Positions 24,801 to 34,344 of a DNA stretch of 64,000 nt are shown piece by piece. The stretch spans positions 4,384,132 through 4,448,131 of the forward strand of contig BROE01000024.1 of assembly GCA_036571765.1 (NCBI GenBank). Direction: 5' to 3'. Made by a program: the position numbers and the translations under genes. The stretch comes from Plecoglossus altivelis (lineage: Eukaryota > Chordata > Actinopteri > Osmeriformes > Plecoglossidae). Below the pieces are notes generated by a model. It saw only the letters and a program-made list of their open reading frames with translations, had not been told where the DNA came from and ran no database searches. Positions within the stretch are counted from its first letter, which is position 1. Every line of letters begins with the position of its first letter.

Positions 24801-27800
24801 CACACTTTCTTTGGTGAACTGATTCAAACAACAGGCTTGACACTAAGACTGGCTGTAAGGGTGTCTTTGTGGGACCGCTTCAGAGTATCTATGGTTCGAG
24901 GCTGCGGCTCGAAGAGAATGCGGGCAGACGGCCAGATGTCCTGGACCTCACTGGGCTCCCACCTGATCTGTGTTGCGTAACACAGTGGAGCAATCCTGAG
25001 GAGGAGGAGCCACCATGGGCACAGCTAAGCAGCTCTGCTGCATACCTGTGCTGCATCTCTCACAGCCAGTCACAAGCACAACCTCCTCTACATGGGCATC
25101 ACAGCAGGGACTACAAATCCACAGATCTGTGGACTACAAAACAATGAACTACTGTATCATTTCTGATGCTGACACAAGATTAGCCTTTTCTTCCTCTAAC
25201 CCACATCCATTAACCCCCCCCCCCCCCCCCCATATCAGGCTTTGTATTGTTCTACCCTTGTCCTACATCTGACGAATCCTTACCTGGAAGGGCCTCCCTT
25301 CTGGTGGGAGGGGAGAGCCGACTGGAATGTGCCAACATGCCCACATGCAGAGAATTCCAGCCAATCAAATCATCTGAATGGTCCCTCAGCACAGTGCTCC
25401 GACCTCCCCCACATCGCACACTCACTAAATTCCAACCTAACACTCCACAACTTTCCGCTATGACGTTGTGGAGTTGGAAAGCTGCACTCCAAATGGTTTT
25501 TCAGTCTAGGTCTTTGGGATAGCACCACTGCTGGAGATTGGTGATAAGTCTGCTGTCTGTCTGTCGACACCATACAGCTGGGCTTTACAATAAGGATAGA
25601 ATACACCACCCTTGCCACTATCAACACAACCCTGTGGTGATAAACCCTCCTGAACGAACGGCCCTCTACGATGACCTTGGGTAATGATTGGGACTGATAG
25701 ATTGTATTTGCCAGGAAAGTGAAGAGTGAGAGAGCAGGAGAGAGGAACAAGAAAGAGTCAACGAGACAGAAAGAGAGAGAAATTCTGCAGTATTTTGCTT
25801 TTTGAAAGAATAGTTCTGTCAAGAGAGCTGATTCCTTGTAATACTGGCAGTGTCCTCTATTGACTCCAGATTGTAGAGACTCATAGTATCCAGAAGGGGG
25901 CCACAATTCAGGTTACAAGTTTAGCTGCGTGCACCCATAAAACAGTGACCACTGTCTTTGTGCAAAATGACCCATCAAGACAAAAAAATGCATGCCCCTG
26001 CAACCTCTTCGAAATGACTCAAAAAGGCTGTGAATCTGCCTTGCAGGTTCTCCTCTCTCCTCAGAAATGAAGTACAGTGTGAAGTCTTATTCACTTTCAT
26101 GAAGAAAAACAGACTTCAACTTCTTGCCAACTTTCAACTACTTGTCATCAGTAATCCAGTCTACACTACCAATGTCAGCTGAAGTGCAGCTTCAACTGCA
26201 GCTTCCTTCCCAACATGAACTAAGTGTTCAGAGATCAAAGACAACGGACAGAGCCCTCTGGTGGTCAGGAGGCTTCTCCACCATCAAATCAGAGCAATGT
26301 ATCTCCATGTATAAGTCCTTTTTACAAGCAATAAGACAGAAGACTTCACAGAAGCCCACCTGTCCAGCACCGAAGACTCACCCAAACCCTCAGAGGAAGT
26401 TTGGTTTGTTACAGTTGATCATGATTTCCATGACATCAGATCTTGAAACAGCCTCTATCACTTGGACACTCACCCGTAACCAGCAAGAATAACTGCACCC
26501 TGACTAGAAATGATGCGTTCGTAATGAATAGCATCACACAATCAATATAACTCACCATGTTTGTATAGTCTGTGACTTTCAAAGCTTTAGCTGGACATGA
26601 TTAGACTTGGGCGCTTACCTTCCCTCGAAGCACAGACAGATCTTGACTTCCTATAATGTGCAGGTCCTCTGTTGATTGGTCATTCTGAAAACGCGAACAT
26701 AACAGATTGAGATGCACGTGACCGAATGTGTGCATGTGGGTCTGCCAAGGTCAAAGGTCAAGGTCTCTGACCGAGGACCCTGACTGAATGCTCTCCGGGA
26801 CAACAGCGGTCAGAAAGATAAAGAAGCCTGGGGTCACGTGACCCCAACACAACCAATCAGACTGGCCCACCACCAGCATGGAGTCCCGTGGTGGTCAGAG
26901 TTGTGGGACACAGAGGGCTTGAGATGACCCTAACCTCACGTGGACGTCTGCAGACAGACTACCCAGACATACAGACTGGCTATGCAGCAGAAAGCTGCAT
27001 AAGGATTAGAACAACCGTCAGTCTAAACGATGAGGCGCAGAGAGAGATGTTCCGGTCAAGCACTTCCTCACACGGCAAAAGAAACAAAACACAGTCTGAT
27101 ATCTCGCTTATCTACAATCGACCTTCGGTAGGAAAAAATTTGTGTTTTGTAGACTTGTCTCTTGAAGTACATTTATATAAATATGTTGCTGCTTTGATGG
27201 TCGTACAAAACAGTAAACGACAGTATGTATCACACCTCGCTGCCCTGCTAACAGCTGTAACACAGTGTAACAAGGACTAACTGTCCTTAAGATGCCCCTG
27301 TATGCGGCTCCGCAACATCATCTGCGCAACAGTGACACTCGCAGGACAAAGCATTGCACATATCGGCGTTAAGAACCATCCAGTGTTGCTGCCGATAAGA
27401 GGATGTCCCACAGCTCTGGGAACATGTCACGAAGCTAAACACCTCAATCAAACCCAGCTTCCAGCTCAATGATGATCAATACTTTCACGTTGATGACAAT
27501 GGAAATACCTGCATTATTTCTGTGAAGGAAATAAACACTATTTGCGACTGTCGGTAAAGATTGTCATAACAGCACAATGCTTTTGTAATGAATACCAAAA
27601 CAGATCAAAAATAAACAAGATGAATTAGTGGTCAGCAGGGATTCGATCTCGGTACTCCGCGGGTGGGAGCCGGTCTCTTATCTCTCTGAGCCACCATTGT
27701 TCTAGAGAAGTGTGGACTCACACACTGTAATAAACACTCAACCAGATGATGTCATCTACTTGCGTAAGAGCATTGAACGTTTTGTGACACCCAATCTCGT

Positions 27801-28985
27801 TGTGTTGTGACATGATTTATTTGACAATGTATGATTGTACATGAGTGTATTTTCTATTATCTTTTTTTTCTAGTTTAAGAACTGAATCTTGTTAACTTAC
27901 CAGGTAGCTCTTCAGCCTGATGAACTCCACCCTGGTCTCCAGGTGCTTGTTGGAGTTGCGGCTGAGCACCTTGATGAACTCCACCAGATCTGAGCAGAAC
28001 TTGTATCCTCCCTTCAGAACACACAACACCACAATGTCATGGTCCCCAATGTCATCCATGATGTGGCGGGCTAGGCGTTCGATCCTATGGGACGAAATGA
28101 CAATAAACATCCCCGGGAAATTATCTATGCATGTGTGTACAGCATGTGGACTGGAATCTAATCTAGGTCACATGAAACTGATCTTCAGTTCACTACAGAA
28201 AGGAACATCAGATACACCTTCTAATGTAATTAAAACCTGAGCAGATTTCGATATGATATAAGGGTATGACGAGAGAGATGATTACTCTGCTATTACAATG
28301 GGGATACAGCTAAACTGTGCGGTATATTTATGGCCTATTGGCCTATAGAGAGCCATTATACTCAATAGCAAGTCCTTCAAGTCCTGTCCAGTGGTCGTTA
28401 GCGAGTGGATATGGGCTTAATTGACCATGCCTGGTTTATTAGCCACTGACATTCCTTCCCAAATGGACTGAAAAAGTAGTCTGATTACTCGGTGACCACT
28501 CAGCGGGAGAAAAACAGTATAAAGTCACTATAAAAAAACATGATTCTACAGATTAAAAAGTTCAGAAAACGTTTTACTTTCTGTTTAGAACTTGCTTGTG
28601 ACTGACTAAACTAGTGCGATAACTATTTTAGTTGGGGGCAAGGCTGTTGTCAGTCTTTTTAAAATCGCTTTCTAATGAATGAACGAATTCCCAGATTCAC
28701 TTCGGTGTAAGAGCAGGCTACCTGTCCATGATAACCCCGTGTGGAATGTAGACGCTCTCGATGTCCTCGTGGTAATGCTCTGGATATGTGAACAGGTCAA
28801 GGCTGTATCCAGACCAGTCATCTTTTATCTGAAACATACGTAAAAGGCTTACAAACAAGGCTGCATGACGGTCAACCGATCCATCATCAGAACAGATCTA
28901 TCGCAAAAGAAAACAGTCGTCCCTAAAATGATGTTTTTACAAAACAGGAAACTTTAAAACTGTTTACCACAATTCCTGCTTCCAT
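21836..28985 (-). CDS. prtfdc1: prtfdc1: HPRT-like phosphoribosyltransferase, nine coding exons
   Basis: A member of the hypoxanthine-guanine phosphoribosyltransferase family, which transfers ribose-5-phosphate from PRPP to a purine base in the cytosol. Exons (minus strand): 28968-28985, 28722-28828, 28531 is not used; then 27901-28084, 26619-26684, 24531-24548, 23848-23930, 23420-23466, 23013-23089 and 21836-21883, giving 215 residues. Exons 2-8 measure 107, 184, 66, 18, 83, 47 and 77 nt, the same as I recall for HPRT1. Visible motifs are CVLKGGYKF, the loop Ser-Tyr in RLKSY, NVLIVE plus AIVDTGKTM (PRPP loop), LLVKR, and VGYALDYNEYFRDLN. The exon 2 text DDWSGYSLDLFTYP and GFEIPNRF point to PRTFDC1 rather than HPRT1, as does the place beside enkur. 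The first exon is only six codons. Odd: Asp is replaced by Ala-132 in the PRPP loop while catalytic Asp-135 is kept, and the usual GGDDLS is GSQDLS. Catalytic activity is uncertain. Confidence 0.93.
24070..24130. repeat. GT-rich simple repeat in prtfdc1 intron 5
   Basis: Two short (GT)n runs are separated by a G-rich spacer, in the intron between the 18-nt exon 5 and exon 6. Confidence 0.75.
24549..26618. other. prtfdc1 intron 4
   Basis: A 2,070-base intron between exons 4 and 5. It carries a poly(C) run near 25.21 kb and a GA-rich patch near 25.75 kb. A minus-strand open frame of 178 codons (25370-25906) has no recognisable domain and looks random. Confidence 0.8.
26685..27900. other. prtfdc1 intron 3
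   Basis: A 1,216-base intron between exons 3 and 4. Apart from the tRNA-like element at 27629-27695, nothing is recognised in it. An open frame of 130 codons on the plus strand shows no similarity. Confidence 0.8.
27629..27695 (-). mobile_element. tRNA-derived element (SINE head or tRNA pseudogene)
   Basis: Read on the minus strand, the 67 bases begin GGTGGCTCAGAGAG, like a pol III A box, and contain GATCGAATCCC, like a B box. The ends GTGG and CCAC can pair as a short acceptor stem. The anticodon and T stems pair poorly, so it is unlikely to be a working tRNA. It lies in prtfdc1 intron 3, on the same strand as the gene. Confidence 0.45.
28085..28721. other. prtfdc1 intron 2
   Basis: A 637-base AT-rich intron between exons 2 and 3, with GT-AG borders on the minus strand. 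Nothing else is recognised. Confidence 0.85.
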
Positions 28986-29586
28986 GCGTCGATGGTCGCT
29001 CTCTGTGCTGGTTGGTAGAAAGCATTGGGCCATTGTCTTCTGCGTTTACAAGCTTATGCAGTTTACAGGCTAAGGCCACTGTGGAACCGTTAGAGATTTT
29101 GCACTGCCGTAATGAAGATTGTGAATCAGTAGTCAAAGTCCGTGTCATGAAAAACGTATACAACACATATACACACACACACCCCACACACCAACAGGGA
29201 GACTTGCAAGTCTTGGTCATGCCGAAGTTATTTGCCTGACCACAGAGCTTGTTGTGTCTCACTTGCATTCCTTGTAATTGGACAACGACTTACACAACTG
29301 GAAATTCAACGGGGGACATCTAATTATCAGCATGTGATTTCTCTCCGACTAAGTCTTAGTAACTTGTGTGATGAACGAAAAAAGATATGTCCATGTTTAA
29401 CATTAAGTATAGCTGGAAGTATAGCTGTAATGATTGTGTTTGAAGAAAAACAGCTAAATGGCTATGTAAACATGCGTAGGCCTACATCTAGTCAGGTTAT
29501 TAGGCTATTCAAGGTTGAATTTGTATGAATTCGTTTATTTAAAAAATAGACCGCTATAAACAACACTTGCAATAGAGAAATTCAAG

Positions 29587-29596
29587 TTTATTTATT
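29587..29596 (-). terminator. enkur poly(A) signal pair
   Basis: Two overlapping AATAAA hexamers on the minus strand, about 165 bases beyond the enkur stop codon. This places the enkur 3' end before the prtfdc1 start at 28985, so the two same-strand genes need not overlap. Confidence 0.6.
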
Positions 29597-29758
29597 TTTT
29601 TGCTACTGCACAAATGAAGATGGGTGTGGAAAGAGATTTACCGACAAAATTACACTTTCACAGCTTGCTGAGGACGTTTTTTTTCTTCTTCTTCTACATT
29701 TAAAGTCAGCTGACATTGTTCGAGCTCATCAAATCATAGCGGTAGGAAAAGATCGTTC

Positions 29759-31324
29759 TTAATTGTTGGCGATGTAGATAGTCTTGTATCTCTCAATCAT
29801 GTCGATGTCTCTCTCCAGCTGCTTCATCTCCAACTCGAGGCGCTCCTTGCGGTACTTCTTGGGGGTGGTGTCTGTGACAACCGAGAGGCCCTGGTACTGA
29901 TGGTGCAGCTCCTCCCAGTTCTTCTTCAGGCCCTAAGGCAACATAGTGATCAAAGAGGCCCTGTTAATTACCTACTGTAGTCATGGCACAGGAAAAGCTC
30001 ACCAGTTATGCAAAGAAACAATCTTATGTCCACAAGTCAAAGTTTGCACATAAGCCTGCGGTACGATAGGTTTATTGACACAAAAAAGGTTTATGGACTG
30101 TAACTGACTGGATGCTGATAAATTTCAGCCCATTCTTTTTTTTTTATCATGACAAGACTACCTATATGTACAGGATGTAGAGACATGGTAGGATGTAAAT
30201 GGGGGCCTTTGAGGATTTACCAGAAGGATACTATATCTCTCATCATCCGAGAGCTGCTTCATGGCTCCCTGCTTCATTCTCTCCTTCACATAGTTGTCGT
30301 ACTCCTCCTGAGCCCTCTTCACCTCCTCTCTGCGCTGCAGAAGGTACTCAGGAGTCTCTCCATAGTCCTAGAAACCCGAGAGTTCATTTAGCTCCACTCC
30401 AAGATACAGGCTGTTGGCAAAAGAGGATTCCCCACCCCCAGCTCCAGGCTCACGTCACCACCTACTGGACACACAATGCAACAGCAGTTTGCGATGTACC
30501 TTCTTCTTGATGTACTTTGGAACAAGGCCAGAATTCTCTAGAAGCTGCTTGTCTCCACTTTTGGTGTCAGCGTAAATGGGCTGGGGTTTCCTCGGCACGG
30601 ACATGATGCTTTCGACGGCGTTGGTTTTGATGAAGTTCTTGTTCGTACGAATGCCCATAAGAGGTTGTTCAGACTTGCTAGGCACCCGTGGTTTCTTCAC
30701 AGTCGTGGTGCCCTTATTGGTCGGACGTTGTGCTGAGGAGGGTGGAAAAAAAGATCAACAATGAAACGAAACAGCGTTTAAACTAAGATGGTAGAAGAAG
30801 ATTTAGAGGTGCTGTTGAAGCTGTCGCCTACTCTCAGGGTGTTTGAGTTCCTTAGAGTGCTTAAGCAGGTATTTCTCCGGAGATGGCACGTCTACTTTAG
30901 CTGGTCCCATGGTCTTGTTGGTGGTCTTATTTTGCATCCTCTCCTGCTTAACTTGTGACCTAAACATTGACATATATCTAGAAGAAAGTGGATGAAAATC
31001 GTACAATGCGTTAAAGAAATATGCCATGACAAACTCCCATTCAAGACATCCATTCAATGAGCTTCGTAACAAGTGCCAAACATGGCTAAACAGAGCTAGA
31101 GAGGCAAAGCTTACACACATTGACCTATTAACTGTGCAAACTACTTGAAACCATGAAAGTTAAGGAAAACTTGTGTTTGCCAGGCAGCTGTATTGTTACT
31201 GTACTGTAGATGTTTGAATGGTGCAGTCATTAGGCCTACAATACCTTGGTTGCTTTTCTATTTTCACTTCCTCTCTTGGAATGAGGTTGTATATGCTCTC
31301 TGGTGGATACATCGTGGTTGTCAT
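29759..31324 (-). CDS. enkur: enkur: enkurin, five coding exons
   Basis: Enkurin is a calmodulin- and TRPC-channel-binding adaptor of sperm and motile cilia, and in axonemes it is a microtubule inner protein. Exons (minus strand): 31245-31324, 30832-30977, 30500-30732, 30221-30367 and 29759-29932, coding 259 residues (human, as I recall, 256). All joints are GT-AG and the frame is kept. The protein starts MTTTMYPPESIYNLIP and has TMGPAKVDVPSP near residue 50, PLMGI and NFIKTNA in exon 3, GLVPKYIKKK before the enkurin domain, DYGETPEYL at about 154, and ends in the coiled, charged tail IERYKTIYIANN. A PxxP-type motif (KKPRVPSK) remains in exon 3, in the region where mammalian enkurin has its SH3 ligand. 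An RFX X-box lies 145 bases upstream of the ATG. I see no break or oddity. Confidence 0.96.
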
Positions 31325-31468
31325 TTTGATTACAAATATATGCGACGGAAAAAGAAAAAACACACGAAACTAGCTAGCTGATTAGCTAGCTAGGCCTACT
31401 TTAGAATGACCAAAAAAACAAGGAATGGCTGCTGGAATGTTTTGTTTGACAACACAGCCCAGGATACA

Positions 31469-31481
31469 GTTGCTTAGCAAC
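31469..31481. promoter_or_regulatory. RFX X-box upstream of enkur
   Basis: GTTGCTTAGCAAC is a perfect inverted repeat of GTTGC around a 3-base centre and differs by one base from the RFX half-site dimer GTTGCCTAGCAAC. It lies 145 bases upstream of the enkur ATG. RFX factors drive ciliary genes, so location and gene function agree. Confidence 0.65.
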
Positions 31482-31708
31482 TGATGGGAAATACTTTTTA
31501 AGTCGAATATGTTTGATGTCTTGGAATACATATTGTTCCGCACTTTCTCACATTCATTGGATTTACTATGTTGCGTGAAACTATTACAGATAATTTCATT
31601 TCACGACACAACGTTAAACACACAAAGTACTTTCCCCCTCCCATCTGGTTTTGCGTGTCAACTAAGTTTGTCCTATCTACCGAGCCGTAGCTGATCCGCG
31701 TTCTTCCA

Positions 31709-31715
31709 TGTTTAC
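31709..31715. promoter_or_regulatory. Forkhead (FOXJ1-type) site in the enkur-thnsl1 gap
   Basis: TGTTTAC, the complement of GTAAACA, matches the forkhead core. It sits about 230 bases beyond the X-box. FOXJ1 and RFX commonly act together on motile-cilia genes. The motif is short, so chance is possible. Confidence 0.35.
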
Positions 31716-32008
31716 ACACATGGTACAATCTCCTTGAGTCGTATGAAACTTCTCATGCATGGTATATTAGAACACAATCATTTTCATAACCAAGGTAAAA
31801 TATATTGTATTTTCTGTAAAAATGGGGTTGCCTCATTTGTTAGGAAACATGTCGATGAATTTGTTGACTACGCAATTTTCTCTTAACAGAGCCTGTCTGA
31901 ACAGGCTCACTAAGTAAATGACAAAATATATGATTTCGATATCCACATATTAAAGTAACATGACTTTCCAACCTTCCTAACAGATCTTATGAAGGAAACA
32001 ACATCAAA

Positions 32009-34344
32009 ATGGTCCCAACATCACATTGCCAAGCTATACAAATGTTTATGAAGGTTTGTATGTGGAGAGCCACAAGGCACACACCCCAGACATCTCTTCT
32101 ATCACATTTGGGCTGTCTCTTTACATCCAGATCATGGCAGTGTACCAAAGCGTCAGGGTTAGGAGACCAGAACATTATTCTCATGGGCCCACCTGGAGCA
32201 GGAAAGACATCTGTCGGCAGAGTATTGGCTAACAAATTAGGAAGACCTGTTATTGACGTAGATGACAATGTCCTCGAGGTCACATGGAAAATGCCAGTGG
32301 CTGACAAGCTGGCGCAAGTTGGAGGCAAACGGTTCCTAGAGGAGGAAGGGGAGGCTTTGTGCAACCTTTCTACCACCGGAAGTGTCATCTCTCTGACTGG
32401 GTCCAACCCTCTCCACACTCGCTCCATGCAGCACCTCAAGCCAACAGGGCTGGTGGTGTATCTGGACGTGGACTCTAAAGACATCCTACAGAGGCTCTCC
32501 AGGATGAAGGTGAAGAGGATCGTGGGCCAGGAGGCAGGTGTGTCCATGAAGGATATTCTACAGTACAGGAAACAGTTTTACGAGAAATGGCTGGATATCA
32601 GAGTGTTGTGTGGGACTGGAGACACTGTGGAGGAGGTATCACAGAAGGTGCTCCAAGCTGTCAACCGATACCAGAACTCAGAGTCCGAAACTTACATTTC
32701 AACCAGGAGTCGGGATGCTTCTACTGACAACCTGAAGTACTTCAGTGATGTTGTAGTGGAGGGGCTAGCCCCTGATGGGGGTCTCTACATCCCACAGAGA
32801 GGGTTCCCAAAACTGGAGGTCAGAGAATGGCTGAGACTAGTGGATATGTCCTATCCTGAGCGAGCGTTAGCCATACTTGAGAGGTGCATACACCCTCTAG
32901 ATGTCCCGGCTACTGAGCTCCGGAGAATGGTGTTTGAGGCGTACGGAGCAAACTTCAGCAGCGAAGACGTGGCGCCCGTGAAGCATCTCTCCCGCAACCA
33001 GTTTGTCCAGGAGCTTTTCCACGGACCCACGGCTTCTTTCAAAGACCTGGCCTTGCAGCTGATGCCCCGACTGTTTGCCTACTGCCTCCCTCAAATGTGC
33101 AACTACCTCATCCTGGTGGCGACGTCCGGGGACACAGGCAGCGCCGTACTCAGCGGTTTCAGCCGCCTCAGCGAGGGCGACAGGCACAGAACCGGCGTCC
33201 TGGTGTTCTTCCCTGAGGGCGGGGTGAGCGAGATTCAGAAGTTGCAGATGACAGGCTGCAGTGAAGGCAACGCCAGGGCCGTCAGCGTGCTGGCCGACTT
33301 TGACTTCTGCCAGAGGAGCATCAAGACCATGTTCGGAGACGCCAATCTCACGGGACACTTGGCTGTGGAGTACGGCACAAACCTCACCACAGCCAATTCA
33401 ATCAACTGGGCACGGCTACTGCCACAGGTGGGTTGATGATGTCATTTTAGAATGGAGCATTAGAAGGAGTTGATGCGTTTGACCCTACATAACTTTATAG
33501 ATAATCTTGTGTGAGTAACCTGACTCTTTGGAATCTGCAGGTGGTGTATCACTCCTCTGCCTACCTGGACCTCTACAGGGAGGGAGCCATCAAGTTCGGA
33601 GAGCCCATAGATGTGTGCATCCCCACCGGCAACTTTGGCAATGCAATGTCTGCTCTGTATGCCAAGCAGATGGGGATCCCGATTAGGAAAATCATCTGTG
33701 CTTCCAACCACAACCGTATCGTGTCAGACTTCATCAACACGGGGGAATACGATCTCCGAGACAGGCCTCTTACCGTCTCCAGCTCCCCAGCCATAGACAT
33801 CCTGAAGTCCTCCAACCTGGAGAGGTTTCTCTACCACGTCTCGGACGGAGACAGCCTTCTCGTTGGAGAGCTGTTCACACGCCTGGAGAGAGACGGGCAT
33901 TTCAAGGTCCCTGAGCGGCTACTCAGGAGGATACAGGAGGACGTGCTGGCTGGCTGGTGCTCTGAGGACGACTGTCTGGAAGCCATCAGGAACGTCCACA
34001 GGGACACAGGCTATGTCATGGACACGCACACAGCCGTGGCCAAGGTGGTGGCGGACCGGCTGCAGGACCGCCTTTGTCCAGTCGTGATCTGTTCCACAGC
34101 CCACTATGGGAAGTTTGCGTCCGTCGTTCTAGGAGCGCTGAAGTTCCAGAACGTTCCCAAAGCTCCTTTGGAACAGCTGGAGGAGCTTGGCTCTGTGGCG
34201 TCGAGACCTCAGATGCACACAGACATGCTCAGGAGCCTGAGAGAGAGCAGTGGTCACACACACACTGTCTGCCAAGCGGATTTCACTGTGTTAGTAGAGG
34301 AAGTGGAAACCATGATACAAGACTCTTTCTTGAAGGTGCTTTAA
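32009..34344 (+). CDS. thnsl1: thnsl1: threonine synthase-like 1, two coding exons
   Basis: A vertebrate protein related to bacterial threonine synthase. Vertebrates do not make threonine, so the physiological reaction is unsettled. Exons 32009-33427 and 33541-34344 join in phase 0 across a 113-base GT-AG intron, giving 740 residues (human, as I recall, 743). Residues 1-50 are basic and hydrophobic and could be a mitochondrial presequence. Residues 55-220 form a shikimate-kinase-like P-loop domain, with the Walker A motif GPPGAGKTS at 60-68. From about 230 the PLP-fold synthase domain follows, with Lys-345 in HGPTASFKD as the expected Schiff-base lysine, TSGDTGSA at 372-379 and, after the intron, IPTGNFGN for phosphate binding. 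The start has a good context (A at -3, G at +4). All key residues seen are intact. Confidence 0.97.
33428..33540 (+). other. Short thnsl1 intron
   Basis: A 113-base intron, CAG/GTGGGT to CTGCAG/GTGG, interrupts the PLP domain between LLPQ and VVYHSSAY. Stop codons in the intron make read-through non-functional. As I recall, the human coding region is a single exon. Confidence 0.9.

Larger units (their letters stand above)
31325..32008. promoter_or_regulatory. Head-to-head promoter region of enkur and thnsl1
   Basis: A 684-base gap separates the two start codons, which face away from each other. It must hold the 5' leaders and promoters of both genes. The X-box and forkhead site are on the enkur side. 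No TATA box is obvious for either gene. Confidence 0.6.

Noticed and set aside
25370..25906. Minus-strand frame of 178 codons in prtfdc1 intron 4
   Set aside because: No domain or splice support; it lies wholly inside an intron defined by well-matched exons.
27629..27695. Functional tRNA gene
   Set aside because: Anticodon and T stems pair poorly and no pol III terminator is clear, so it is listed as a tRNA-derived relic.
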